The notes below the pieces were generated by a model. That model was not told where the DNA came from. It worked only from the letters and a program-made list of their open reading frames with translations, and made no database searches. From assembly GCA_916613615.1 (NCBI GenBank), contig OU744732.1, forward strand, positions 50,242,227 to 50,306,226: a stretch of DNA of 64,000 nucleotides, given 5' to 3'. Made by a program: the position numbers and the translations under genes. The stretch's first letter is position 1. Each line of letters starts with the position of its first letter. Below are positions 1 to 11,000 of this stretch, piece after piece. This stretch comes from Steromphala cineraria (Eukaryota > Mollusca > Gastropoda > Trochida > Trochidae).

Positions 1-1500
1 GTCGACTTCCGCAAAGCTTTTGACTCGATTGATCGTAATAAACTTTGGAAGTGCCTATATGCGGCAGGTTTGAATGGCAAGATGCTGAAAGCACTTAAAG
101 GTATTTATAATTCTGTTAAAGCTTGTGTAAAATGTAATAACTTTTTAACTGATTACTTTGATTGTCCTTTTGGATTAAGACAGGGTTGTATATTGAGCCC
201 CCTATTATTTTCGTTTTTCATAAACGAATTATCATTTGAAATATCAGAACACGGAAAGTTTGGAGTCCAGTTATTTCCAGATATGCTTGAAATCTTATTG
301 TTATTATTTGCTGATGATGTGATTTTAGTTTCTGATGTTGTTTCGGGTCTTCAGAGAGAGTTATCAATTTTAGAAACGTATGCGGACAAGTGGGGATTAA
401 CAGTGAACCTAGATAAAACTAATATTGTTGTTTTTAGAAGAGGAGGACCTTTATCGAAATATGAAAAATGGTTTTATAAAGGAGAACGTGTTTTAACAGT
501 TGATTCATATAGATATCTTGGCATACCCTTTTCATCTTCTTGTTAATTTAATAAATGTATCTTAGATTTATCTACTCGGGGAAAAAGAGCACTATTAGAA
601 GTACTACATCATTTATATAGATTAAACACAGTTGATTATTCTGTTTTCTTCAAAATCTTCGATGCACAAATCCAACCAATTCTTTTATATGTCGCTGAAG
701 TGTGGGGAAATTCTAACTTTTACAAAATTGAACATGTACATATAACAGCTTGTAAGAAATTTTTAAATGTTGGTCCTCAAACACCAAATGTAATTGCTTA
801 TGGTGAATGTGGACGTTATCCACTGTATATACATGCACAATGTCGTTTTATTAAATACTGGCTTAAACTTGTAAATATGTACCAGCAAAGAATACCCAGG
901 AAAGCTTATGACATGTTAATGTATTATGATAATTGTGGCTACAATAATTATGCTTCATCTGTACGTAATTTGTTGTTTTCGTATGGATTTGGTTATGTTT
1001 GGTTATTTCAAGGTGTCGGTAATGATTCATTGTTTCTTCAGATGTTTAAAAGAGTTGCAGTTGATATGTATGTACAATCATGGAATAGTTCACTTCAAGA
1101 TAGCTCAAGATATAGATTATACAGACAATATAAAAGCCTTCTTGTACCAGAGAAATATTTAAGACTACTAAGTAATAAAAAACATAGAGATATTTTTGTT
1201 AGGATTAGAGCCGGTATTTTACGATTAAAGGTAAATGAAGGGAGATGGTTGGGAATTGATTATGAAGAACGTATATGCCCCATGTGTAACAAAGGAATAG
1301 AAGATGAGTTTCATTTTATATTGATTTGTGAATGTTATGATAACTTGAGAACTATGTATATACCACATATGTATTATAATAAGCCATCCATTTATAAATT
1401 CAACCAATTGATTTCGTCAGCATCCTCAGAATTACTAAATAAGCTCTGTAAATATTTATGTCTAAGTTTTGAAATAAGACATAAACATATTAATAAGTAG
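1..1500 (+). pseudogene. LINE reverse transcriptase, one internal stop
   Basis: The RNA-templated DNA polymerase that performs target-primed reverse transcription. One reading frame (the frame of position 1) is open from the window edge to the TAG at 1498, except for a single TAA at 544-546. Visible landmarks are VDFRKAFDSIDR at the start, the RQGCILSP motif, the catalytic FADD box near 308-320, and a C-terminal CPMC...H...C zinc-knuckle-like motif near 1276-1330. The 5' half (endonuclease, ORF1) lies outside the window. One nonsense codon in an otherwise open frame suggests a young, recently inactivated copy. Confidence 0.85.
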
Positions 1501-1627
1501 TTAACATTCAATTCAGCTTGTTATATGCTTACAATTACATTCCATATGATTTGTATCTACAATTGTATATATGTACTCTTGTAAATGGGCCGTTGGCCTT
1601 CATGCAAATAAACAACTTGACTTGAGT
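1..1627 (+). mobile_element. Nimb-like LINE, 3' part
   Basis: Non-LTR retrotransposon entering from the left edge of the window. It holds the reverse transcriptase palm, the C-terminal region and a short 3' UTR. The tail contains an AATAAA (about 1609) followed by a short TTGACTTGAG repeat ending near 1627. Immediately beyond it, reverse transcriptase sequence of a different LINE begins on the opposite strand, so this copy seems to have inserted into that element. The clade assignment (Nimb/I group) rests on the general look of the protein and tail and is tentative. Confidence 0.75.
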
Positions 1628-1628
1628 A

Positions 1629-2375
1629 ATCTTATATTTTCACTTATACATCTCCCAGGTATGAAACCTGTTTGATTCTCATGAATAATTGTATCTATGA
1701 TCCTATTCGCTATACATGAGCTGATAATTATTTATAGTGAATTTAACAATGAAATTGGGCGCCAGTTTTTAATAAATTTTCTGTCTTTATTTGGTTTGGG
1801 CAAGCAAGATATAATTCCTCTATTCATTGAATTGTCAACTCATTCTTTGTAAAAGTTTCCTTTATAAATCTATGAACCCATGGGCCTAGATCTTTCCAAA
1901 AAAACTTAAAAAACTCTATAGGGTAGCCATCAATTCCTGGGCTTTTATCATTTTTCATTGAGAAAACTGTTTTACCAATCTCTTTAAGGCGTATTTCTTT
2001 TTCTAACATGTCAAATTCTTCATTGCTTATTTTTGGAATGTTCATGTTGCTAAGGTCATTATTCAATTCTGCTTCTTCATGATGGTGAATGTCAGTATAC
2101 AGTTTACTGTAAAACTGTTTAAGTTCATCTAAGATACAGCCACCAACTGTAATCAAGTCTCCATTATCTTTAATAATACTATTAATAAGTTTGCTGGTGT
2201 AATTTCTGTTTTCAAGATGGCAGAAGTAATTTGTTGGTTTTTCGCCTTCTTTGTATCATTTGATTCTTTTAAAAACTGAGATCTTTTTATTTCTTCTTCA
2301 TTAAGTTGTTCCAGTTGTTTTTCTTTGAAGCCAATTGTGATAAAGTATTTTCACTTAAATTATTAAAATCACTTC
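1629..2375 (-). pseudogene. LINE reverse transcriptase N-terminal part
   Basis: Minus-strand continuation of the endonuclease ORF. Recognisable features in order are a GEKPTNYF-type motif (about 2220), a linker, NDKSPGIDGYP (about 1930-1960) and, after a frameshift near 1823, GIISCLPKPNKD and NWRPISLLN (about 1740-1810), then a TGFIPGR stretch ending at the junction at 1629. These are the fingers/domain 0-2 of L1/Tx1-type reverse transcriptase. In-frame stops lie at 2376 and 1824. The catalytic palm is absent from the window. Confidence 0.75.
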
Positions 2376-3435
2376 TTATATTTTCTTCAATGGTTTGTAT
2401 TTCTTCTTCAAGAATTGTTCTTTTTTTTCTTTGTTTTTTTTTGACAAAAGTGGAGAAAGAAATTGTCTTACCTGTAAAAATGTTTCAAGAAATAAAGATA
2501 CAGGAATTTTTAATTCAAGGGTTCCATCACTCATGTGATCATTAAATTCATCATCTGTAAATATATTTGTAGTATATTCTCGAAGGGTATTATGTAATGT
2601 TTTTTTAACAATTGCAATGTATTCATTATTCTGTAAAAGTGAGGTATTAAATTTCCAATATCCACGGCCCCTTTCATTGCTTAGATGATTTGATAGTGAT
2701 AGTGTAATTGGTGAATGATCTGATTTATATCCTGGGACAATGTCAGTTTCATATGATATATTAAACAAGTCCTGAGAAACAAGGAAAAAATCAAGCCGGG
2801 CTTGCTGTTTAGGATTCCTCTTCCACCAGGTAAATTTTGTATTAGTATAGTGTTGTTCTCTCCAAATATCTATTAAATCCAATTCTTCAATTTTTTCTAA
2901 AACAACATTTCTTGCCTTTGGATTATTTACATTTTTGTAATTTTCAAGATCAACTGAAGGGTTAAGAACTAGATTCCAGTCTCCACAATTTTCTTCATTA
3001 CCAAATTCCTCTATGTCATTGAATAACTTAGAGTAGAATAAAGGTTCATCTATGTTTGGGCCATATAAGTTTGTAAGTGTGATATTAATTCCATCTACTG
3101 TTATGTCAGTTATAATAAAATTGCCATTGTCATCAATAAGGGTTTTATGTATTTTGATTTCAATATTATTGTTGAAAAGAATTGCTACCCCTCTTGCGTT
3201 AGATTTAAAAGGGGCAATAATGCAATTTACCCGGTAATCCCCATTCATTTTTCATTATATCTTTATCTTTTTCTGAAATATGTATATCTTGAAGGCATAC
3301 TATTGAATAGTTTTTTCTTTTCCATATTTTCATTATCTCTTGTCTTTTATTCTTTTCAGCTAACCCTCTGCAATTAGCTGAAACTATTTGAATCTTAGTC
3401 TGGGCCATTAAGTTCATTGAATTCATTGTTTGCAT
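2376..3435 (-). pseudogene. LINE apurinic/apyrimidinic endonuclease
   Basis: Endonuclease/exonuclease/phosphatase-fold nickase that makes the target-site cut for LINE insertion. The reading frame starts near 3435 with the fold's first strand (IVSANCRGL), includes LQDIHIS in place of the usual LQETH, then GDWNLVLNP, RLDFFLVS and a C-terminal SDHSPI motif, all hallmarks of the family. A frameshift near 3205-3248 separates the first 76 codons from the rest, and the ORF ends at a TAA (2376) that interrupts the linker to reverse transcriptase. Non-functional as it stands. Confidence 0.8.
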
Positions 3436-3957
3436 AGCCTTTAGTGATATAGTTCATAATTGATTTTGAAATGGTATATAAGCATTTAAGAAATAAAACA
3501 AAGAACATTGATGTAAAACAAAGAAGGCATCCTCTTCCATCCACCAAGAGAAATATTAACGACCTTTTGCTTCGTCGACATACAAGTCTTGAAAAAATGA
3601 AATAAGTCATCCAAGTGATCGAAAACTGAACAGTTATCAAATACAGTATAGCATTTTTAAGATTGATATCAAACCATAGTATTTCAAATAAGAAATGCGT
3701 ACCGTGTAGAAAGAAACTATAATAAAGACGATACTATATCAAAACATACCTTTCTGTTATGTTTATGACCGTATAAAATCCATATTGAAACAAAAATCCA
3801 TACTGTAGCTCTGAACAAAACAACATGGTGTCATGTTACACAGGTCACGTGATGGTCACGGGATCATTATTTGTAAACAAAAGCACATGTTTACGATAGC
3901 ACAAAAATGATCAAGCGTATTAACTTGCATAAGGTCTATCAGAATGTCAAACAGTTA
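3436..3957. other. non-coding, LINE inter-ORF region
   Basis: No convincing gene. The stretch lies between the endonuclease ORF and the ORF1-like relic on the minus strand and is probably the LINE inter-ORF spacer or unrelated DNA. An 81-codon minus-strand ORF at 3395-3640 has no recognisable features. Confidence 0.4.
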
Positions 3958-4149
3958 AATTGAGTCCTCAAGTCCGATCTTCTTCCAAGTTGAGAACTTG
4001 TCCCGTCGATATTCCAGGCTGATCTCTAGACCTTTCGAATTCTCAAGGATCCTCATCTGAACTTGATGTTTTTGTCGCAGTTCATATCCCTTTGCGGCAA
4101 GGTGTGAGCGTTTCTTCAACATGACAGGGAGATCGGTACGGATGGATAA
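3958..4149 (-). pseudogene. LINE ORF1 C-terminal relic
   Basis: A minus-strand frame open to a TAA near 3958 reads IRTDLP close to its start, followed by a lysine/arginine-rich stretch with WKKIGLED near the end. IRTDLP-like motifs occur at the C-terminus of LINE ORF1 RNA-binding proteins. Its place about 520 nt upstream of the endonuclease ORF fits ORF1. The 5' part is lost at the junction with the inverted repeat at 4150. Recognised by position and motif only. Confidence 0.4.
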
Positions 4150-4495
4150 GCGAACAATTAGATATATTGTTAGTAATTATTAGTAAACTTACCTCTGGGA
4201 CGAAACGTAAGCCCCTCTCTCCGTTCCCTGAACGTGTCTGCAGAAGTCTTTAAAAATAAAAATAAAGAGAAAAAACCTAAGTCATATTCACCATTAGTGG
4301 TATGCAGCTCCTGACTTCTATCCTGGAGTTCTCTCCCTTGTCACTACCATGTGCTTCCCTCATATTCTCGATCTGCAGATCATCATCACCTGGAACACAT
4401 GCGGGGAGGTATTAATAACCCTCTGGGCGGGCGTTGATCGTTCGTCCCAGAGGTAAGTTTACTAATAATTACTAACAATATATCTAATTGTTCGC
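4150..4495. repeat. 58-bp inverted repeat pair
   Basis: The arm at 4150-4207 is the reverse complement of 4439-4495 with one missing base; a 231-bp spacer separates them. The last 16 bases of the left arm (CTCTGGGACGAAACGT type) recur in direct orientation near 4519-4534. Because it lies beyond the 3' end of the DIRS recombinase gene, it may belong to the inverted terminal or internal complementary repeats such elements carry, but the other terminus is missing and this cannot be tested here. Confidence 0.6.
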
Positions 4496-4858
4496 TAATT
4501 ATTGGCATCAATTTCCCTCTGGGACGAAACGTTAGTCCCGAATTATCCATAAAGGAGGAGGGCTCAAGGGGATGATGCCCCCTTTACTTTACTCGCCAAT
4601 ATTACTTATACTAGATATATTAGTCAATTATTCCGGATAGAATTACTCCTAATCTCACTAATTGATTCTTAATAAACAAACCACATCAACACCACATGCG
4701 TGAACCCCATGGTTTATTGATCCATTCACCTGAATATTAGGATTAGGAGTGAGTACATACCACTTGGTTAATAGTTAGACAATTTGTCTGAATATGACGT
4801 GATTTAAGTGGTTTCCACTTATTTCTCTAAGAACTATACTCTTAATCGATAAAATCTC

Positions 4859-4894
4859 TGACGTCACTTCCGGACATTATGACGTCACTTCCGG
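4859..4894. promoter_or_regulatory. tandem CRE plus ETS-type sites
   Basis: The 15-mer TGACGTCACTTCCGG occurs twice, at 4859-4873 and 4880-4894, with starts 21 bp apart (two helical turns). Each copy fuses a perfect CRE palindrome (TGACGTCA) to an ETS-type ACTTCCGG core. Such modules are typical of animal promoters. It lies in the non-coding 3' region of the DIRS element, so it could be that element's promoter or enhancer. Function is inferred from the motif alone. Confidence 0.45.
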
Positions 4895-5064
4895 TCTACT
4901 TTCTCTTACCTCATATTCAGACCCTTCACCTTAGTGATTGACTTTGGTGGATATACCAGTCCACAATCTAAGTGCACATAAAACATATAACATACCTCCA
5001 CCTGGGAAACCATCACCATAACTCAACACAGTATGGTCTCACCTCTGAAGGAATAAGATGACTT

Positions 5065-5482
5065 TTAGAAGAGGTCAGTCGTCCATCTATCTGACGACCC
5101 CGACCCCCCCCTTTCTTTTTCCTCCTTGAACTTTAGGCTTTTAGGCAGAAGTAACATGTTGAGCCGCGACAAGCGGACCCAAGTCACAGATTCCATCCAA
5201 GGATTGGTATATGTCACGTAAATGAGAGGAGATGAAGGTATTCGAACCTTTCCATTGGCAAGCTGATACAAGTTGGTCAATTGATACAGATTTCCAAGCT
5301 GACAGGGAAGAAGCGCTCTTATCTCGTGAGGCGAGAACTTAACATTCACAGATTCTTGATCCACTGATTGATAGGCTAGAGCTATAGTTTTTCTCAACCA
5401 GGACGAAATAGTGTTTTTGGATATCTCCGAATCCACCGCCGTTTTGCAGGATAAAAACAAACGTCTCCTATTCCTCCGAAAG
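5065..5482 (-). pseudogene. DIRS tyrosine recombinase, C-terminal half
   Basis: C-terminal catalytic half of the tyrosine recombinase that integrates DIRS circles. The minus-strand frame runs through LFLSCK, a serine/threonine-rich SWLRKTIALAY helix and the HxxR motif (PHEIRAL). Right after HEIRAL the homology moves to another frame, where a TFIS..LRD box appears. At the place where related proteins have the catalytic tyrosine in FYLRD, the sequence reads SHLRD. The copy is therefore frameshifted and appears to have lost its nucleophile. The N-terminal half is at 13070-13615, beyond the BEL insertion. Confidence 0.8.
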
Positions 5483-5487
5483 GTAGC

Positions 5488-6420
5488 TGGATTGAATCTG
5501 TTTAATTGTGAAAGAGATTATTTTACGCTCAGATGCATTATCAAATAATGAGCCACTCCCTTATTTACCGTCATTTAAAATTGCGCTTCCAGTTATGGAA
5601 TGCTCCCTTTGTTGTTGGACCGCATGGCGGGCAAACAGTGATCAAATGTCATAATGATGAGTTAACGCCAAATATGTTGGCCGTGAGATCAAACCTTCAG
5701 GTATATATATTTACACATGTTCTAGATCAATGTGGTCACTATTACGCTCAGAAATATTAAGTGTTTTTCTTGAAATTGATGTTTATTCAAGTCCGCGGTA
5801 ATTTTCGGACGATTCCATGTTCATAAATAATAGGGTAATGTTATGCGAAAAGCGCATCATTGAAGTTAGAGCCCTATTTTCAAGTGTGTTTACTTGTTGA
5901 ATGTATTCATCAGGTTTTACAAAGTGTTAGAGTATTTTAGCTTAAAAGGCATCATCTTATTTCAAGCATATTTTATTGTCAGTTTGTTACAACTACCTTT
6001 CACCCCTGTAAGTGAAGTAAACTCGCCTTCCAAGAATTGGTCGAGTAACTGTTGTTGCCCGATGTTGATGGCATTGAGTTTTAGAGTTATCTCAATTGTT
6101 TGTTATTCTAATTAACAGATAATCTGTTTGTGACAAGTGTAAGAGTATAGATATTTCTCAAACTAAATCTAGGTCATTGCGAAGTGTTGAAATATGAGTG
6201 TACAGAAAACTGGTAAATTTAGTGCTTCTTTTATGTACGCTTCAGTGAGTTTGAGAGTTGTATTGATCTTTTGACTCAAAGTATCTTTCCTTTGTTTCAG
6301 AATTATTCTTCAAGCTCTATGCTTCTGTGTTATGAAATCACCCATCTTTTACAACTTACAAGTAATACACAGAATAATTAGAAGAAATCCACGGCTCAGT
6401 TGTTTTTTCTATTCACACCA
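5488..6420 (+). repeat. BEL 5' LTR
   Basis: 933 bp, starting TGGATTGAATCTG and ending TTCACACCA. A TATATATAT run at 5702-5710 is a candidate TATA box. ORFs of 75 and 73 codons inside it recur in the 3' LTR and are not considered genes. Directly after it (from 6421) there is no obvious TGG-initiated tRNA primer-binding site; instead there are short repeats of AAGTTTCTGAAG. Confidence 0.92.
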
Positions 6421-6669
6421 AAGTTTCTGAAGTTTTGAAATAAAGTTTCTGAAGAGTTTGAAGTCAAAGTTTCTTGAAGCTTGATGTCAAAAATCTGAAG
6501 ACTTAATGAAGAACTTTATGAAGCAATTTCTATGAGAATCTAGGTGAAGTGTCAGATTGAAGTTCCTGAAAATATGGATCATAATTTTATTAACTTAGAT
6601 TATTCTCTATGAACATTTTGTGAACATCTAAAACATTAAAAGTGCTTGGTAAAGAACATTGAACTAGAG
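6421..6669 (+). other. BEL leader
   Basis: Untranslated leader between the 5' LTR and the first ATG of gag (6670). It contains short imperfect repeats built on AAAGTTTCTGAAG between 6421 and 6480. No canonical tRNA primer-binding site was seen. Confidence 0.5.
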
Positions 6670-7988
6670 ATGGCAAACTCAGAGCAAGAGTATCATATTG
6701 AGGCAGAAATACATTTGGATGAAGAGACTGAAGATTTAACAGAGAAAGAAAACCCTTCTGGTGATATGAAAATTGCTTCAGAAGATGGTGTCAGTGAGAG
6801 GATTAAGGAGATAAAATCTAAGAGAAAGAAATTAAGAGGTAGAATAACAAGGACTATAAACAGAATAAGAGACAGTATCAAACCGAAAGTTTAACAGAGA
6901 GAAGAGCTGTGAAAATCAAAGATGACTTGAGGAAGGATCTAAATTTTGCCCTCGAGTTACACTCTGAATTGTATGATTCTGATGAAGCAAACTACACTCG
7001 TCTAGATAAATGGGAAAGTGAAATCACAAATGATGTGTATACCATAGAGGAGAGAATGGAGGACTATTTGTCTACATTCAGAGCGACGCCTCAGGTTGAG
7101 AAGATCAAGACTAGAAGAACAACTAGACAGCACACCATTGAAGAGATAAAAAGAGCAGATCCACCAAGTGATCCAGATGACAGCATCTTGAGTGAAGGAA
7201 ATAGAAATGACACTGCGGTTATTAACAGTGTCTCATCAGCGAAGAACATTTCAGAACTTACATCTCAAATACAAACAGTGAACATCAGTGATAATCATGG
7301 ATTTGACTCATGGATAGACAACCTTGAAGAATTCAAAGAAACCAAATCTCCTGATGTAAGCTTCAAAGACATTTCTGTTGCTGATGCCTTATTCAGAATT
7401 GAGGCAAGAAAGGAAATACCCAACATCCAGTTGACAGAGTTTGATGGCAGTCCATTTCAGTATGTTGAATTTGTGGAAAGTTTCAAAGTCCACATACATG
7501 ACAAGCCGAATATATCGGACAACCTCAGGATGGAGCAACTTAAAATGCTACTGACGAGGCAGGCCAAGGCAGCTGTGTCGGGGTTAGGATCAAGTGGCAT
7601 CATGTACGCAACTGCGTTAAAGACCCTCAAGGAGCAGTTTGGACAACCAAATGTTATCACCAGGGCATTCATCAACAAGGTCACCAAGGGTGAAGTGATT
7701 AGAAGCAATGACAGGGAAGGCTTGAGAAGATTCTCTACCTATATCATCAACTGTCTTGCAACATTAAAGAGACCTAATCACATGTCAGATGTCAACGCCT
7801 CTGAATCCCTCAGAATGATCATCAGAAGACTACCAGATGACATGATCCCCAAGTGGAAGAATGTAGCGTCCAACATTCGAGAGAGGGGAGACGCTTCCAC
7901 ACTGCAGCACATCAGCAAATTCCTGCGGAAAAGAGTACGAGCAGACTTCGACCCAGATTTCGGAGATATAGAAAGGTCAACTCCTTAA
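6670..7988 (+). pseudogene. BEL/Pao Gag (DUF1759-like)
   Basis: Structural protein that packages element RNA. The first ATG is at 6670; the N-terminal part is acidic then lysine/arginine-rich. A one-base shift near 6880-6895 moves the frame, after which a coiled-coil-like region and a DUF1759-type domain follow (about 7430-7960), recognisable by LTEFDGSPFQYVEFVESF and the LK.L...FG motif. The frame ends at TAA 7986-7988, but related sequence resumes in the same frame just after it, so this stop probably interrupts a longer Gag-Pol. Confidence 0.8.
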
Positions 7989-8378
7989 GTCAGAGACAGC
8001 ATGAAGCCCATACAGAGCAGAAAGGGGATACATGCAGCTCAGCAGATGCAGATGCAGAGACAGCCAAGTTGTTATGTGTGCCTGTCACCACACAGGATTA
8101 CTGACTGTCAGACGTTCAAATCATATAGTGTTAGTGATAGAGTAGCATTTGTTAGAGATAATAGGCTATGTTATTCATGTTTATTGAGAGGTCACAGGAC
8201 AACAGATTGCAGATCAAAGGCAGCATGTGGTGAAGGGGGCTGTAAGAGGACACACCACCCTCTACTACACAGTACTCCACAGAGTGCAGGGGGAGCACAG
8301 TCTGTGCTCGACAAAGCCAGCATCGTACCAGTCGTTCGGGTGAAATTTAGAGCTCCTAATGGAAGATTCAAGGATTGA
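7989..8378 (+). pseudogene. BEL/Pao Gag zinc-knuckle region
   Basis: Continuation of the Gag-Pol frame after the TAA at 7986. It carries two cysteine/histidine clusters typical of BEL nucleocapsids: CYVCLSPHRITDC and CYSCLLRGHRTTDC, followed by a C...C..H.HPLLH stretch. These bind element RNA. It ends in TGA 8376-8378, immediately before the protease in the same frame; the stop is most likely a mutation inside the polyprotein. Confidence 0.78.
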
Positions 8379-9206
8379 AACGTGTTGTTGGACAGTGGAG
8401 CAGGAACTACAGTCATCCGTTCAGAGTTCGCAAGATCCCTAGGACTCCAGGGAAAGAGAGCATGGCTGGACTTGCTAGTGGTTGGAGGAGATAGCCACAG
8501 AGAGCGAAATAGCAGAAGGTTGAAATTTTGGATTTCCCCAATGCATGGAGGGGAAGAGTATGAGATAGAGGCAAATGAGATAGACAAAACAGTGTGTTAT
8601 GTCCCACGGTTAGATACAACATGGCTGAAATCATTCAGACACCTTGATGATATATCCTTTTATCAGAGATATGGACCAGTTGACATGATACTTGGAGTGC
8701 AGTACAGCCATATACACGCCGAGCAGGAAGTGAGAGAAGGATTAAAGTTTGAACCAGTGGCAAAGAGAACACGGCTTGGTTTGGCAGTACTGGGATCAGA
8801 CTACAAAGAGACAAGATCCAAACTCTCCATTGGATTCTGCGAGAAGATAGACATTGACATTGATAAGATGTACAACCTTGAGACAGTGGGGGTACAGGCT
8901 CCAGACTGTGAGTGCCAAAAGATATCACCGAAGGACAGAGAGGTTTTAGAGATGTTTGAGTCCTCATGCAAGCTTGTGAATAAAGATTTGCCAAACAACT
9001 ACACTTTGGCAGAGAAGAGATTGACATCATTGGAGAGAGGTCTTCTAAAGAATCCACAAAAGGCAGAGATGTACTGCAAGGCCATGAAAGAGTATGAGAG
9101 GAATGGTTGGAGTGAACGAGTAGAGGAAGATACACAAGAAGAGACTGTATACTATCTGCCCCATCATGGGGTCGTGAGACTTGACAAGGCGAGCACACCT
9201 CTTTGA
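8379..9206 (+). pseudogene. BEL/Pao aspartic protease and RT start
   Basis: Same frame as the preceding segment. The protease active site reads LLDSGAGTTVI right after the upstream TGA (DUF1758-type retropepsin that processes the polyprotein). The segment continues through a linker into the first part of reverse transcriptase with the YYLPHHGV motif usual in BEL. A TGA at 9204-9206 lies immediately before VVFDPACSYNG, where relatives have arginine; CGA to TGA is the expected CpG transition. Confidence 0.82.
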
Positions 9207-11000
9207 GTTGTGTTTGATCCAGCGTGCTCATATAATGGAATGTCACTGAACTCATTCCTTCACAAGGGACCATCAACCCTGGGAGACCTGTTCGGAATCT
9301 TGATTAGATTCAGAGAAAAGCATGTATCCTTCGTAGGAGATATCAGCAAGATGTTTCTGCAGATTTGTCTACCCGAGAGAGACACTCATCTCCACCGATA
9401 TCTTTGGAGGGATATGGACTTGAATCAAAAGCCAAAGGTAAACAGGTTGCTACGCGTGACATTTGGAGACAAGTCATCCCCTGAGATGGCCAACTTCATT
9501 ATGAGGAAGATCGCAGAAACAAATAAGGACAGATTTCCAGGTGCAGCTGAGATTCTGCAGAGAGATAGATATATGGACGACTTGATCCACTCATGTGATG
9601 ATGAAAACTTGTCAGTGAAGTTGAGGGCAGATCTAGACACCGTGCTGGCAACAGGAAGTTTCAAGGTGAAGGAGTGGCAATCTTCAGAAGAGAAATCTGA
9701 TGACAGACAGAAGCTCACAGCTATAACAGGAGACAAGGATGACAAAGTGAAGACCCTCGGTGTCTCTTGGTGTCGTGGAACAGACTCATTGCATTTCACA
9801 GTGAAGCACTGCTCCGAGGACTACTATACAAAGAGATCAGTCTTGTCTAAAATAGCCACGGTATTCGATCCTCTTGATCTTGCATCAGTTGTCACCATCA
9901 GAGCGAGAGTCGCAATGCAAGAGATATGGAAAATGAAGCACCTCGATTGGGATGATCGATTGCCAGAAGAAATGTGTCAGATATGGTCAGAAATCTTCGA
10001 TGACCTAGAGAGACTGAACTTCATACAGTTCCCAAGATGTCTGAAACCAACAGTGACTGTAGGTAACTCAGAACTGCATGTGTTTGCTGACGCAAGCATG
10101 GCTGCTTACGGTTCATGTGCGTATCTACTATGGCCAACCCCAAATGGACCAAGTGTCAGACTAGTTGCGGCAAAGGTACGTGTTGCACCACTTCGTCAAA
10201 CCACTATTCTAAGGCTAGAGTTGATGGCGGCCCTACTTGCGTCCAGGCTAGCAAGAACTCTACACACAGAGTTGAGAGACAAACCAGAAGTTTTCCTTTG
10301 GTCAGATTCTCAAGTGGTTCTAAAATGGCTGCAATCAGAGTCAAGTTCTAAGAAGGCATTTGTTGCTGTCAGGATAGCAGAGATACAAGGAGAATGGGAC
10401 AACAAATGCTGGAGATATGTGCCTACCAAACAAAATGTTGCAGATGATCTCAGCAGGGGAATCAAGGCAAGGGATATATCCTATCGGTGGCTACATGGAC
10501 CAGAATTTCTTCAACTGTTAAAAGAACAATGGCCCGATCAGAATTGTATGGAGAAGGTGACAAAAGAAATTGATGAGAATGAAGATAGGAAAACATGGCA
10601 GCAATGTCTGGGTATGCAGACTCGGAGGGAAGCAGAGGGAGAATCTGGCATCAACAGTGAGAACTACTCCTCATGGCGAAAACTTCTGAGAGTGACTGCA
10701 TACTGCTTGAGATTTGTAGAGAATTTGAAGAACAAGGTAAAGGGACAGACCTTACAAGAGAGAGAAAAAGAGGTTCTTCAGCCGATTGAAATACAGAGAG
10801 CAGAGTACTACTGGGTACATTCTGCACAGTCAGAGATTCTCAATGTGACAGAGACATGTGCTGACCTAGCTCCCTTCGATGACAACGGAATTCTAAGAGT
10901 CGGTGGAAGACTGCGTTACACTCCCTTGTCTTATGATGAGCGTCACCCTATGTTGCTCGCTGCCACCATCGAGTCACATCACAAGATTTATCCTGAATGA
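9207..11000 (+). pseudogene. BEL/Pao reverse transcriptase and RNase H
   Basis: Polymerase and RNase H of the element. Reverse transcriptase landmarks: FVGDISKMFLQI, the FG..SSP motif, and the catalytic YMDDLIHS box (about 9570-9595). RNase H follows (about 10070-10480): ADAS, RLELMAA, WSDSQVVLKWL and a terminal NVADDLSRG motif. The zinc-binding start of integrase is reached by the end of this ORF. The frame runs off at TGA 10998-11000 because a shift near 10900-10990 moves integrase to the next frame. Confidence 0.88.

Larger units (their letters stand above)
1629..4149 (-). mobile_element. Tx1/L1-like LINE, truncated
   Basis: Minus-strand non-LTR retrotransposon with an ORF1 C-terminal relic, an apurinic endonuclease and the first domains of reverse transcriptase. 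Its reverse transcriptase stops at 1629, exactly where the 3' end of the plus-strand LINE begins, so the rest probably continues left of that insertion and outside the window. Its upstream end near 4149 abuts the inverted-repeat region attributed to the DIRS element. The frames are broken by several stops and shifts. Confidence 0.7.
4150..5487 (-). mobile_element. DIRS element, 3' portion
   Basis: Downstream part (minus strand) of the DIRS-type retrotransposon whose upstream part resumes at 13065. It contains the C-terminal end of the tyrosine recombinase gene and about 900 bp of non-coding 3' sequence. The two parts were separated by the BEL insertion; the 5-bp GTAGC at 5483-5487 is repeated at 13065-13069. 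The outer limit near 4150 is an estimate. Confidence 0.7.

Noticed and set aside
5533..5760. 75-codon ORF repeated at 12172-12399
   Set aside because: It lies inside both BEL LTRs and has no protein-like features; the repeat is explained by LTR duplication.
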